A stretch of 64,000 bases of DNA from Sinorhizobium sp. RAC02 (GTDB lineage: Bacteria; Pseudomonadota; Alphaproteobacteria; Rhizobiales; Rhizobiaceae), in NCBI RefSeq assembly GCF_001713395.1, contig NZ_CP016450.1:1364001-1428000 (forward strand), in the 5' to 3' direction. How positions within the stretch are numbered: position 1 is the stretch's first letter; the number at the start of each line of letters is the position of its first letter. The translations under genes and the position numbers were made by a program. Shown in pieces: positions 12,390 to 21,022 of this stretch. The notes under the pieces are model-generated. The model ran no database searches. It was not told the origin of the DNA and saw only the letters and a program-made list of their open reading frames with translations.

Positions 12390-13175
12390 TCAGCGCGAAA
12401 TCTCGGCGAACACGGACGCAGCAATGTCCATTTCCTCGCGCCGAAGCTCGCGGCGACGGAAGGCTTCCTCGTCGGTGCCCCAATGCTCGATCTGCCAGTC
12501 TTCGTCGAGATGGGCGAGCGCCCAGGCCTTGTCGGCATCGATCTCGCCTTCGGCGAGCGCCAGCGCCAGCAGCGCCGAACCGGTGAGCGTGGTCACCGTG
12601 TGCAGGCAGGCGAGCGCGAGCGGGTGACGATACGCGGCAAGTGCTGCGGAAAATGCCGCGACTGCCGGCACCGGCTGCTCCTGATGGATGACGCCTTCGA
12701 TGAGAATGAAACGTGCGCCCTTGGCGTCCGCGGCCCAGCGGATAACCGGGTCCCAGCCATCGCGCTGGCGATCGACCAGACCGGTCGGCGAATCCGCGCG
12801 GTAGCAGAGAAGGTCCGTGCCGGAAAAACGCACGATCTCGTCGAACACGGCGTCAAAATTATCGGCGACGCCATCGATGGCGGTGTTGACGAGACGTGTC
12901 ACCGGCATTTTTGCGGGGTCGATCTCCTCGCCCTGCCCGTCCCATTCGGCGCGCAGGCGATCGGCAATGGCCTGCGTCGGCACGGCCAGCAGCTTCTTGC
13001 CGGGCGTGCGCACCGGGCGGCCGTCGAGCAGGATGCGGAAACCCTCCTCGGAGGCGTCGGTCGAAACCTCCTTGTAGAAACGCTTCGGTAGCGGGCGTTT
13101 CATCTGGATCTGTGCGCGGCGCACCGGATCGGGATCGCTCATCGCGTCGGAAAGGTCGCTCAGAATGTCACGCAT
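12390..13175 (-). CDS. ATP12-family F1-ATPase assembly chaperone
   Basis: A 261-residue protein with the ATP12 pattern: RFYKEVST near the N-terminus, ILLDGRPVRTPGKKLLAVPT, then DLLCYRADSPTGLVDRQRDGWDPVI, and the C-terminal AWALAHLDEDWQIEHWGTDEEA. In mitochondria ATP12 guards the F1 alpha subunit during assembly, and alphaproteobacteria carry the same family. The start at 13175 overlaps the end of the HAD gene by eight bases, suggesting coupling in the order rluA-type, HAD, ATP12. Confidence 0.93.
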   Translation of the reverse strand: MRDILSDLSDAMSDPDPVRRAQIQMKRPLPKRFYKEVSTDASEEGFRILLDGRPVRTPGKKLLAVPTQAIADRLRAEWDGQGEEIDPAKMPVTRLVNTAIDGVADNFDAVFDEIVRFSGTDLLCYRADSPTGLVDRQRDGWDPVIRWAADAKGARFILIEGVIHQEQPVPAVAAFSAALAAYRHPLALACLHTVTTLTGSALLALALAEGEIDADKAWALAHLDEDWQIEHWGTDEEAFRRRELRREEMDIAASVFAEISR

Positions 13176-13833
13176 CGGAAATCTCCAACCATTCGAGAAG
13201 GTCGGCGGGCGTGCGCAGGATGTGATCCGCCCCCGCCTCGACCAGTTCGGGCACGCTGGCATAGCCCCAGGAAACGCCGATCGCCGCAGCACCGGCCGCC
13301 TTCGCCATCTGCATATCGTAGATCGCATCGCCGATAACAACCGTCCTGGCCGCGTCGATGCCCGCTTCGCTGCAGCATTCCGTCACCATGGCCGGATGCG
13401 GCTTGGACGGGCAATCGTCCGCGGTACGCGAGACGAAGAAGGTCTTGTCGAAGCCATGGGTCGCGCGGATCAGATCGAGGCCGCGGCGGGACTTGCCGGT
13501 GACCGCGCCGAGGATCAGGTCGTCCTCCCGCTCCAGCCTGGCCATCATCTCCGCGATGCCTGGGAAAAGCGGCTCCTGGAAGCCCGGCTCCCCGCGCACG
13601 CCCATGTAGGTCGCCTTGTAGTGCGCGGTCATAGCCAACGCCTCGTCGTCGACATGCGGCTTGCCCTGCATGCGGGCAATCGCGATGTCGAGCGTCAGGC
13701 CGATGATCGCCTTGGTCTCGGAAACGTCCGGCCGGGCATGGCCGAAATCGACGAAGGTGCGGGCCATGACCTCATGGATCAGCCCGACGCTGTCGACCAG
13801 CGTGCCGTCGCAATCGAAGAGTACCAGTCGCAT
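13168..13833 (-). CDS. HAD-family phosphatase (phosphoglycolate phosphatase-like)
   Basis: A 221-residue HAD hydrolase with motif I FDCDGTLVDS at the N-terminus, motif II around GAVTGKSRRGLD, the motif III lysine in SKPHPAM, and motif IV GDAIYDMQMAKAAG. The alpha-helical cap lies between motifs I and II. Substrate is unproven; the Gph/beta-phosphoglucomutase-like subgroup is likely. Its ATG shares one base with the stop of the pseudouridine synthase gene (TGATG). Confidence 0.88.
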   Translation of the reverse strand: MRLVLFDCDGTLVDSVGLIHEVMARTFVDFGHARPDVSETKAIIGLTLDIAIARMQGKPHVDDEALAMTAHYKATYMGVRGEPGFQEPLFPGIAEMMARLEREDDLILGAVTGKSRRGLDLIRATHGFDKTFFVSRTADDCPSKPHPAMVTECCSEAGIDAARTVVIGDAIYDMQMAKAAGAAAIGVSWGYASVPELVEAGADHILRTPADLLEWLEISDA

Positions 13834-14825
13834 CAGTCTTCCTCGTCCGCCGAGGTCATGTCGAAGCCGAAGAGGTTCCAGGTCTGCACCATGTGCGCCG
13901 GCATCGGCGCCGTCACGCGCAGCCGCCCGCCGGAGGGGTGCGGGACGTCGATGCGGCGGGCGTGGAGATGCAGCTTGTTCTGCACGCCGCCCGGGAAGGC
14001 CCAGTTGAACTCTGCCTCGAAATATTTCGGATCGCCGATAATCGGATGGCCGATATGGGCGGCGTGCACGCGAAGCTGGTGCGTGCGGCCGGTATAGGGT
14101 TCCATCTCCAGCCAGGCGAAGTTCTGCGCCGCCTGCTCGATAATCCGGTAAAAGGATACTGCGTGGTCGGCGCCGTCCTCGCCATGTTTGGCAATGCGCA
14201 TGCGGTCGCCGTCCGGCGTCTGCTCCTTGACGAGCCAGGTCGAAATCTTGTCCTCGCGCTTCTTCGGCACGCCCATCACCAGCGACCAGTAGGTCTTCTT
14301 GGTATCGCGCTCGCGGAAGGCGGCCGTCAGCTTCTGCGCCGCGCCACGCGTGCGGGCGATGACGAGCACGCCGGACGTGTCGCGGTCGAGCCGGTGCACA
14401 AGGCGCGGCTTCTCGCCCTTCGGGCTGGTCCAGGCTTCGAGCATCTGGTCGATATGCCGGTTGATGCCCGATCCGCCCTGCACGGCGATGCCGGGGGGCT
14501 TGTTCAGCACGATGACCTTGTCGTCCTCATGCAACAGCATACGGGAGAGAAGTTCATGATCCGAGGAATGTTTGAGATCGCGGCCGGCGATCGGCCCGGC
14601 CTTCGCAGCCTTGGCGTCGACCTCCATCGGGGGGACGCGGATCATCTGCCCCGGCTGCACGCGGGTATCGCTCTTGACGCGGCCACCATCGACGCGCACC
14701 TGCCCGGAACGCAGCAATTTCTGGAGCGGGCCGAAGCCGAGGCCCGGATAATGGGTCTTGAACCACCGGTCCAGGCGCATGCCCGCCTCGTCGTTCTCCA
14801 CCTGCCTGTGTTCAATGCCTGCCAT
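13833..14825 (-). CDS. RluA-family 23S rRNA pseudouridine synthase (RluC-like)
   Basis: A 330-residue protein with an N-terminal S4 RNA-binding domain (MRLDRWFKTHYPG, about residues 15-75) and a catalytic domain with the aspartate motif RLDRDTSGVLVIAR near residue 145, plus GRTHQLRVHAAHIGHPIIGD. The S4 domain and length favour RluC/RluD-type enzymes, which modify 23S rRNA uridines; the exact target sites are not decidable by reading. It is first gene of an overlapping trio with the HAD phosphatase and the ATP12 chaperone. Confidence 0.92.
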   Translation of the reverse strand: MAGIEHRQVENDEAGMRLDRWFKTHYPGLGFGPLQKLLRSGQVRVDGGRVKSDTRVQPGQMIRVPPMEVDAKAAKAGPIAGRDLKHSSDHELLSRMLLHEDDKVIVLNKPPGIAVQGGSGINRHIDQMLEAWTSPKGEKPRLVHRLDRDTSGVLVIARTRGAAQKLTAAFRERDTKKTYWSLVMGVPKKREDKISTWLVKEQTPDGDRMRIAKHGEDGADHAVSFYRIIEQAAQNFAWLEMEPYTGRTHQLRVHAAHIGHPIIGDPKYFEAEFNWAFPGGVQNKLHLHARRIDVPHPSGGRLRVTAPMPAHMVQTWNLFGFDMTSADEED

Positions 14826-14880
14826 CTTCGCCTTCTTTCGTTGCGCGTGCTTTAACGCAAGAACGGGCGAAGGGGAACAG

Positions 14881-15117
14881 CTAGAAGGCGCGGAACGTCA
14901 GCGTGGTCAGCGATCGCATGATGCCGGGAATGGAGGCGACGTGATCGTTGATGAACTTGCCGATATCCTCCTCGCTGTCGACATAGATCTTCAGGAGCAG
15001 GTCGTAATCACCGCTGGTGGAATAAAGCTCCGAGATGAGTTCCGTAGCGTAAAGCGCATCGGCCACCTCATAGGTCTTGCCCGGAGCGCATTGCAATTGC
15101 ACGAAAATCGGCTTCAT
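14881..15117 (-). CDS. Stand-alone Lrp/AsnC ligand-binding (RAM) domain protein
   Basis: A 78-residue protein consisting only of the alpha/beta RAM domain of Lrp/AsnC regulators, with the typical core ISELYSTSGDYDLLLKIYVDS and IPGIMRSLTTLTFRAF. The DNA-binding HTH is absent and nothing upstream encodes one, so it is not a truncation caused by a frameshift here. Such stand-alone RAM proteins form oligomers and bind amino acids; the role in rhizobia is unknown. Confidence 0.88.
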   Translation of the reverse strand: MKPIFVQLQCAPGKTYEVADALYATELISELYSTSGDYDLLLKIYVDSEEDIGKFINDHVASIPGIMRSLTTLTFRAF

Positions 15118-15386
15118 CGGTCCTCCCGCGCCATCGGCGGCATGCTGACTGTTCTAGCGCAATCCCGGACGCAAAACCGCTTCACACTTTTGCTGGGATT
15201 GCTTCGGCCACCGATTCCGGCGGCATTTCCTTACCTCTTATGACGGATTTGGCTTGTTAAAGGCAAGACCGGCCGAAATTCGCACAGACTGTTAAAATTC
15301 GATGAAAATGCAACCACCGCGTTTTACACGCAGGAAAGGCGCAACTGTTAACTTGCACGGACGCAAACCAACTTTGTTGAACGCCC
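15118..15386. other. Intergenic region between divergent genes
   Basis: These 269 bases lie between the RAM-domain gene (minus) and the small unknown gene (plus). Apart from the palindromic repeat they hold an AT-richer part (about 15230-15385) that must contain the promoter of the plus-strand gene. I see no convincing sigma-70 hexamer pair and no conserved RNA. Confidence 0.5.
15156..15203 (+). repeat. Interspersed palindromic element, copy 1
   Basis: An imperfect palindrome. The 5' arm is GCGCAATCCC, then GGAC and GCAAAA; a loop CCGCTTCACAC follows; the 3' arm is TTTTGC, T, then GGGATTGCT. Nearly the same element lies at 25168-25214. A variant with compensating arm changes lies at 23478-23520, and a degenerate inverted copy at 62838-62866. 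I recognise it as the kind of short dispersed palindrome that is frequent in Rhizobiaceae genomes. Confidence 0.75.
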
Positions 15387-15674
15387 ATGACCCAGATCGT
15401 GACAGTCTCACCAACCACAGCCGCCTATGCATCGCAGGGGATGAGACCGCAGACACGCGCGAATACGCTTTTCGAGGAGCGTATCCACGTCTGGAGCGAA
15501 GATGCAAAGATCCGCGGCGACGCGCGCACCGTCGCCATGCTCAATGTCATTCAGCCGCCGGCGCTGGCTCTTGCCCTCATCACCGCGACGAGCGGCACGC
15601 CGCAAGTGACCGTCGCAGAGGCGCAACGCGTCTATGACGAAAACGGTTCGCCCGCTCTGCAAGAACCCGTCTGA
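15387..15674 (+). CDS. Small hypothetical protein upstream of the gcv riboswitch
   Basis: A 95-residue soluble protein, rich in alanine and threonine, with a mid-region RTVAMLNVIQPPALALALITATSGTPQVTVAEA. I do not recognise a family. The ATG lacks a clear Shine-Dalgarno, which lowers confidence, but the reading frame is free of competing genes and a hairpin with a short T-rich tail follows it. It is separate from the gcv unit. Confidence 0.55.
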   Translation: MTQIVTVSPTTAAYASQGMRPQTRANTLFEERIHVWSEDAKIRGDARTVAMLNVIQPPALALALITATSGTPQVTVAEAQRVYDENGSPALQEPV

Positions 15675-15707
15675 TCCTCCCTCAAGAACCAGCCGTCCTC
15701 CAAACTC

Positions 15708-15735
15708 TTGGCCCCGTTTCGGGGTCATTCTTTTG
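15708..15735 (+). terminator. Hairpin terminator after the small unknown gene
   Basis: A seven-pair stem GGCCCCG/CGGGGTC (15710-15716 and 15720-15726, one G-T pair) with a TTT loop, followed by ATTCTTTTG. The T-run is interrupted, so efficiency is uncertain. Confidence 0.55.
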
Positions 15736-15823
15736 TCTCTTTCCCTCCACGACAAAAAATTGTTCCACAGCGACGCCGCCTCTTGCCAAAACACAGGCAA
15801 GGTCGTTATCTGAGGCCGACCTC

Positions 15824-15990
15824 GCTGGGAGAAGCTGGCCGCCTCGAAAGGGCATGGCCGGTGCCGAAGGAGCAACCGCCCCGGAAACTCTCAGGCAAAA
15901 GGACCAGCAAGGTGCCGTCGGAACTCTGGAGAGAAGCGTTTTTTTGAAGCGCTCGCCGAAGGGATAACAATCTCAGGCGAAGGGACAGAG
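15824..15990 (+). promoter_or_regulatory. Tandem glycine riboswitch
   Basis: Two glycine aptamers in series. Aptamer I runs from GCTGG (15824-15828) to CCAGC (15904-15908), with the core GCCGAAGGAGCAA and CTCAGGCAAAAGGACC. Aptamer II runs from CTCTG (15924-15928) to CAGAG (15986-15990), with GCCGAAGGGATAA and TCTCAGGCGAAGGGACAG. Aptamer II differs from the common GGCAAAAGGACAG core by having GGCGAAGGGACAG. Glycine riboswitches of this type switch on gcv operons, and gcvT follows 87 bases later. Confidence 0.95.
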
Positions 15991-16050
15991 GGGGCTCAGG
16001 AGAACGGCGCGCAAGCGCCGATATTGTGAGCCGGTGCCCGGTCGGATGAT

Positions 16051-16079
16051 GGGCGCCAAAAGACTGGAGGGCGCCTTTT
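16051..16079 (+). promoter_or_regulatory. Hairpin at the gcvT start, likely riboswitch expression platform
   Basis: GGCGCC at 16052-16057 can pair with GGCGCC at 16070-16075, and TTTT follows directly (16076-16079). The Shine-Dalgarno GGAGG (16066-16070) lies in the loop and the base of the 3' arm. The TTG start codon (16078-16080) lies in the T-run. The element could act as a terminator, as an SD-blocking stem, or both. Which one operates is inference. Confidence 0.65.
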
Positions 16080-17217
16080 GGACGTATCGTCTGAACTCAA
16101 GAAAACCCCGCTTCATGCGCTGAACCTGTCGCTCGGCGGCCGCATGGTGCCGTTCGCCGGCTATGAGATGCCGGTGCAATATACGGCCGGCGTCATGAAG
16201 GAACATCTTCAAACCCGCGCCGCGGCCGGCCTGTTCGACGTGTCCCACATGGGCCAGGTGACGGTGCGCGCCCGCTCCGGTGACAATGCCGACGCTGCGC
16301 GCGCGCTCGAGACGCTGGTGCCGGTCGATGTGCTTGGCCTTGGCGAAGGCCGCCAGCGCTATGCGCTGTTCACCAATGACGACGGCGGCATTCTCGACGA
16401 CCTGATGATCGCCAATCGCGGCGACCATTTTTATGTCGTCGTCAACGCCGCCTGCAAGGACGCGGATTTCGCCCATATGCAGGCGAAGATCGGCGACGTC
16501 TGCGAACTGACACTGCACAACGACCGCGCGCTGGTCGCCCTTCAGGGGCCACACGCGGAATCGGTGCTTGCCGAACTCTGGGCCGACGTCTCCTCCATGC
16601 GCTTCATGGATGTGCGCGCCTGCGACCTGCATGACGCCGACTGCATCGTCTCGCGCTCCGGCTATACCGGCGAAGACGGTTTCGAAATCTCCATTCCGGC
16701 GGACCTTGCCGAAGCAGTCTGTCGCCGCCTGCTCGACCATCCGGACGTGCTGCCGATTGGCCTGGGCGCGCGCGATTCGCTGCGCCTCGAAGCCGGCCTC
16801 TGCCTCTACGGCAACGACATCGATACCAGCACGACGCCCGTCGAAGGCGCGCTCGAATGGGCGATCCAGAAGGTGCGCCGCAAGGGTGGCGAGCGCGCCG
16901 GCGGTTTCCCCGGTGCCGATATCATCCTCGACCAGCTCGAGAACGGTGCCGAACGCCGCCGCGTCGGCCTGAAGGCCGAAGGCCGCGCGCCCATCCGTGG
17001 CGGGGCGGTGCTTGCGACCGATGCCGAGGGCGAAGATGTCGTCGGAACCGTCACTTCCGGCGGCTTCGGCCCGAATGTCGATGGCCCTGTCGCCATGGGC
17101 TACGTCACCAAATCGGCAGCAACGCCCGGCACCCAGCTTTATGCCGGTGTGCGCGGCAAGTTCCTGCCGATTTCCGTGGCAACCCTGCCCTTCGTCAAGA
17201 ACACCTTCAAGCGCTGA
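16078..17217 (+). CDS. gcvT: Glycine cleavage system T protein (aminomethyltransferase)
   Basis: A 379-residue tetrahydrofolate-dependent aminomethyltransferase. It starts at a TTG, seven bases after GGAGG. The N-terminus KKTPLHALNLSLGGRMVPFAGYEMPVQY, split by no gaps relative to the family, and DVSHMGQ, SRSGYTGEDGFEI and GLGARDSLRLEAGLCLYGND identify it. It takes the methylamine group from lipoyl-GcvH, releasing ammonia and giving methylene-tetrahydrofolate. Controlled by the upstream glycine riboswitch. gcvH follows after 94 bases. Confidence 0.96.
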   Translation: MDVSSELKKTPLHALNLSLGGRMVPFAGYEMPVQYTAGVMKEHLQTRAAAGLFDVSHMGQVTVRARSGDNADAARALETLVPVDVLGLGEGRQRYALFTNDDGGILDDLMIANRGDHFYVVVNAACKDADFAHMQAKIGDVCELTLHNDRALVALQGPHAESVLAELWADVSSMRFMDVRACDLHDADCIVSRSGYTGEDGFEISIPADLAEAVCRRLLDHPDVLPIGLGARDSLRLEAGLCLYGNDIDTSTTPVEGALEWAIQKVRRKGGERAGGFPGADIILDQLENGAERRRVGLKAEGRAPIRGGAVLATDAEGEDVVGTVTSGGFGPNVDGPVAMGYVTKSAATPGTQLYAGVRGKFLPISVATLPFVKNTFKR

Positions 17218-17311
17218 ATCACGGTCCGCTTCCCGGCCTGCGTGGAGACAGGGCTGACAGGCGGATGAGCGGCAAACCGGACAACAATCACTTTCCGAGA
17301 GAGGAACAAAC

Positions 17312-17674
17312 ATGCTGAAATTCACCGAAGAACACGAGTGGCTGCAGATCGACGGCGACGTAGCGACCGTCGGCATCACGGCGCACGCGGCCGAGCAGCT
17401 CGGCGACCTCGTCTTCGTCGAACTGCCCGAGGTTGGCGCCACCTTCTCGAAGGGCGGCGATGCGTCGACCGTCGAATCCGTCAAGGCTGCCTCCGACGTC
17501 TACTGCCCGCTCGACGGCGAAATCGTCGAGGTGAACGAAGCGATCGTTGCCGATCCCTCCCTCGTCAACAGCGACCCGCAGGGCGCCGGCTGGTTCTTCA
17601 AGCTGAAGCTTGCCAACAAGGCCGATGCCGATGGCCTGATGGACGAAGCCGCCTACAAGGAGCTTGTCGGCTGA
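17312..17674 (+). CDS. gcvH: Glycine cleavage system H protein
   Basis: A 120-residue lipoyl carrier with the lipoylated lysine in [10 protein letters not shown] near residue 65. It shuttles the aminomethyl group between GcvP, GcvT and the lipoamide dehydrogenase (L protein, not in the window). The lipoyl group would come from the LipB/LipA route, and lipB is at the window start. Its stop shares one base with the gcvP start (TGATG). Confidence 0.97.
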   Translation: MLKFTEEHEWLQIDGDVATVGITAHAAEQLGDLVFVELPEVGATFSKGGDASTVESVKAASDVYCPLDGEIVEVNEAIVADPSLVNSDPQGAGWFFKLKLANKADADGLMDEAAYKELVG

Positions 17675-20535
17675 TGTCTCTCCCCAAGGACTTTGCCTTT
17701 ACCGATTACCAGCCCTACGACTTCGCCAACCGTCGCCATATCGGCCCTTCGCCGAAGGAAATGGAGGCGATGCTCAAGGTAGTCGGTTACCCGAGCCTCG
17801 ACGCGCTGATCGACGACACCGTTCCGAAATCGATCCGCCAGACCAAGGCGCTCGAATGGGGTGCGCCGATGACCGAGCGCGAGGCGCTCGACAAGATGCG
17901 TGAGACCGCCAACCGCAACAAGAAGCTCGTCTCGCTGATCGGCCAGGGCTACTACGGCACGATCACGCCGCCGGTCGTCCAGCGCAACATCCTGGAAAAC
18001 CCGGCCTGGTACACGGCCTATACGCCCTACCAGCCGGAAATCAGCCAGGGCCGCCTCGAGGCGCTGCTCAACTACCAGACCATGGTCTGCGACCTCACCG
18101 GTCTCGACGTCGCGAATGCCTCACTGCTCGACGAGGCGACCGCGGCTGCCGAAGCCATGGCGATGGCGCAGCGCGTGGCGAAGTCTAAGGCGAATGCCTT
18201 CTTCGTCGACGAAAACTGCCACCCGCAGACGATCGCACTGCTGAAGACCCGTTCCGAGCCGCTCGGCTGGCAGATCATCGTCGGTGATCCCTTCACCGAT
18301 CTCGATCCCGTCGACGTGTTCGGCGCGATTTTCCAGTATCCGGGTACCTATGGTCATGTGCGCGATTTTTCGGGCCTGATCGCCCGCCTGCACCAGACCG
18401 GCGCCATCGCCGTCATGGCGGCCGATCCGCTGGCGCTCGCCCTCCTCAAGTCGCCCGGCGAGATGGATGCGGATATCGCCATCGGCTGCACCCAGCGTTT
18501 TGGCGTGCCGGTCGGTTATGGTGGGCCGCATGCCGCCTACATGGCCGTCAAGGACGCCTACAAGCGCTCGATGCCCGGCCGCCTCGTCGGCGTCTCCATC
18601 GATGCCCGCGGCAACCGCGCCTACCGCCTGTCGCTCCAGACCCGCGAGCAGCACATCCGCCGCGAAAAGGCGACGTCGAACATCTGCACCGCGCAGGTCC
18701 TGCTCGCCGTCATGGCTTCGATGTATGCCGTGTTCCATGGTCCGCAGGGCCTGAAGGCGATCTCGCAGAGCGTGCACCAGAAGACCGTGCGCCTCGCCAT
18801 GGGCCTGGAAAAGCTTGGCTACACCGTTGAGCCGGAAGTGTTCTTCGACACGATCACCGTGCATGTCGGCAAGCTGCAGGGCATCATCCTGAAGACGGCC
18901 GTCGCGGAAGAAGTAAACCTTCGCAAGATCGGCGACGACCGTATCGGCATCAGCCTCGACGAGCGCTCGCGCCCCGTCACGCTGGAAGCCGTCTGGCGGG
19001 CCTTCGGTGGTGATTTCGAGGTTGCGGAATTTGAACCGGGCTATCGCCTGCCGGAAGACCTGCTGCGCACCAGCGAATACCTGACGCATCCGATCTTCCA
19101 CATGAACCGCGCGGAAAGCGAGATGACACGCTACATCCGCCGGCTTTCCGACCGCGACCTCGCGCTCGACCGCTCGATGATCCCGCTCGGCTCGTGCACG
19201 ATGAAACTCAACGCCACGGCGGAAATGCTGCCGATCACCTGGCCGGAGTTCGCGGAGATTCACCCCTTCGTGCCGGCCGACCAGGCGCAGGGCTACCGGC
19301 ACCTCATCGAGGACCTGTCGCAGAAACTCTGCGACATTACCGGCTACGACGCCGTCTCCATGCAGCCGAATTCCGGCGCGCAGGGTGAATATGCCGGTCT
19401 GCTGACGATCCGTGCCTATCATCTCGCCAACGGCAATACGCATCGCGACGTCTGCCTCATCCCGACCTCCGCGCACGGCACCAACCCGGCGTCGGCACAG
19501 ATGGTCGGCATGAAGGTCGTCGTCGTGAAGGTGTCCGACAACGGCGACATCGACATGGACGACTTCCGTGCCAAGGCAGAACAGCATGCGGACAACCTGT
19601 CCTGCTGCATGATCACCTACCCGTCCACGCATGGCGTCTTCGAAGAGAACGTGCGCGAAATCTGCGAGATCGTGCACAAGCATGGCGGCCAGGTCTATAT
19701 CGACGGTGCCAATATGAACGCCATGGTCGGGCTTGCCCGTCCGGGTGATATCGGCGGCGACGTCAGCCACCTCAACCTGCACAAGACCTTTTGCATCCCG
19801 CATGGCGGCGGTGGTCCCGGCATGGGACCGATCGGCGTCAAGGCGCATCTTGCACCCTTCCTGCCGGCAAACCCGACGACAGGCGAGGCCGGTGCAGTCT
19901 CGGCGGCTCCCTTCGGCTCGGCCTCCATCCTGCCGATCTCCTGGAGCTATTGCCTGATGATGGGTGGCGAAGGCCTGACACAGGCGACGAAGGTGGCGAT
20001 CCTCAACGCCAACTACATCGCCGCCCGCCTGAAGGGCGCGTATGACGTGCTCTACAAGTCCGCCAAGGGCCGCGTGGCACATGAATGCATCATCGACACG
20101 CGTCCGCTCGTCGACAGCGCCGGCGTGACCGTCGACGACGTCGCCAAGCGCCTGATCGACTGCGGCTTCCACGCGCCGACCATGAGCTGGCCGGTCGCCG
20201 GCACGCTGATGATCGAGCCGACCGAATCGGAGACCAAGGCCGAGATCGACCGCTTCTGCGATGCGATGCTGGCGATCCGCGAGGAAGCCCGCGCCATCGA
20301 GGAAGGCCGGATGGACAAGGTCAACAACCCGCTGAAGAACGCCCCGCACACAGTGGAAGACCTCGTCGGCGAATGGGATCGTCCCTATTCGCGGGAGCAG
20401 GCCTGCTACCCGCCGGGCGCCTTCCGGGTCGACAAATACTGGTCGCCGGTCAACCGCGTCGACAACGTCTATGGCGACCGCAACCTCGTCTGCTCCTGCC
20501 CGCCGCTGGAAGACTACGCGGACGCAGCCGAATAA
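17674..20535 (+). CDS. gcvP: Glycine decarboxylase (P protein)
   Basis: A 953-residue single-chain P protein, full length for the family, with the N-terminal and C-terminal PLP-type halves. The PLP lysine is in [18 protein letters not shown] near residue 703. It decarboxylates glycine and loads the aminomethyl group onto GcvH. Longer upstream extensions of the frame run inside gcvH and are not used; the ATG at 17674 overlaps the gcvH stop. A strong terminator closes the operon. Confidence 0.97.
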   Translation: MSLPKDFAFTDYQPYDFANRRHIGPSPKEMEAMLKVVGYPSLDALIDDTVPKSIRQTKALEWGAPMTEREALDKMRETANRNKKLVSLIGQGYYGTITPPVVQRNILENPAWYTAYTPYQPEISQGRLEALLNYQTMVCDLTGLDVANASLLDEATAAAEAMAMAQRVAKSKANAFFVDENCHPQTIALLKTRSEPLGWQIIVGDPFTDLDPVDVFGAIFQYPGTYGHVRDFSGLIARLHQTGAIAVMAADPLALALLKSPGEMDADIAIGCTQRFGVPVGYGGPHAAYMAVKDAYKRSMPGRLVGVSIDARGNRAYRLSLQTREQHIRREKATSNICTAQVLLAVMASMYAVFHGPQGLKAISQSVHQKTVRLAMGLEKLGYTVEPEVFFDTITVHVGKLQGIILKTAVAEEVNLRKIGDDRIGISLDERSRPVTLEAVWRAFGGDFEVAEFEPGYRLPEDLLRTSEYLTHPIFHMNRAESEMTRYIRRLSDRDLALDRSMIPLGSCTMKLNATAEMLPITWPEFAEIHPFVPADQAQGYRHLIEDLSQKLCDITGYDAVSMQPNSGAQGEYAGLLTIRAYHLANGNTHRDVCLIPTSAHGTNPASAQMVGMKVVVVKVSDNGDIDMDDFRAKAEQHADNLSCCMITYPSTHGVFEENVREICEIVHKHGGQVYIDGANMNAMVGLARPGDIGGDVSHLNLHKTFCIPHGGGGPGMGPIGVKAHLAPFLPANPTTGEAGAVSAAPFGSASILPISWSYCLMMGGEGLTQATKVAILNANYIAARLKGAYDVLYKSAKGRVAHECIIDTRPLVDSAGVTVDDVAKRLIDCGFHAPTMSWPVAGTLMIEPTESETKAEIDRFCDAMLAIREEARAIEEGRMDKVNNPLKNAPHTVEDLVGEWDRPYSREQACYPPGAFRVDKYWSPVNRVDNVYGDRNLVCSCPPLEDYADAAE

Positions 20536-20563
20536 AAACGGCTACGCCAAGGGCAAAAACTTG

Positions 20564-20596
20564 AACCCCGGCCGATCCTATCGGCCGGGGTTTTCC
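20564..20596 (+). terminator. Rho-independent terminator of the gcv operon
   Basis: A perfect ten-pair GC-rich stem, CCCCGGCCGA (20566-20575) with TCGGCCGGGG (20581-20590), loop TCCTA, followed by TTTT. It lies between the ends of gcvP and the response-regulator gene. Confidence 0.93.
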
Positions 20597-20614
20597 ATTG
20601 CGGGCAGGGAGAAG

Positions 20615-21022
20615 TCAGGGCGCGACCGCGACGTCCACCCAGAAACGGGTAAAACCTTCGGCGAAATCGCGATAGCCGCTGACCGTCGAAGGTTTGACGG
20701 CATAGGCATTGGCGCCGTTCTGATAGGCGCGGTTCACATCGACGGAATTCGACGAGGAGGACAGCATGATCACCGGCGTGACTGCCGTGCGCGTGCGTGC
20801 GCGCAGCCGCTTGAGCAGGTCCATGCCGCTCGTTCCCGGCATGTTGATGTCGAGGAGGATATAGTCGAAGGCTTCGATATCGAGCCGGTCACTCGCCTGT
20901 TCCGCGTCGGCAACGTGGGTGATTTCGATCGGGCTGCCGGCATCGCTGAAGGCACGCATGACGAAGCGTACATCGACGGGATCGTCATCGACGACGATCA
21001 GCTTTCTAGCCGAGCCTGCCAC
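20615..21022 (-). CDS. Single-domain response regulator (Rcp1/CheY-like)
   Basis: A 135-residue receiver domain with no output domain. The acidic pocket VDDDP, the phospho-acceptor D58 in LLDINMPG, the serine-rich switch MLSSSSN and the conserved lysine K110 in AVKPS are all present. This subgroup often pairs with phytochrome-like kinases. The GTG start (Shine-Dalgarno GGGGAA) lies 17 bases inside the end of the kinase gene, so the two are translationally coupled and probably partners. Confidence 0.92.
   Translation of the reverse strand: MAGSARKLIVVDDDPVDVRFVMRAFSDAGSPIEITHVADAEQASDRLDIEAFDYILLDINMPGTSGMDLLKRLRARTRTAVTPVIMLSSSSNSVDVNRAYQNGANAYAVKPSTVSGYRDFAEGFTRFWVDVAVAP

Noticed and set aside
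18121..20349. A 742-codon minus-strand open frame inside gcvP
   Set aside because: It is antisense to an unambiguous full-length gcvP; codon positions and protein composition are those of a shadow frame.
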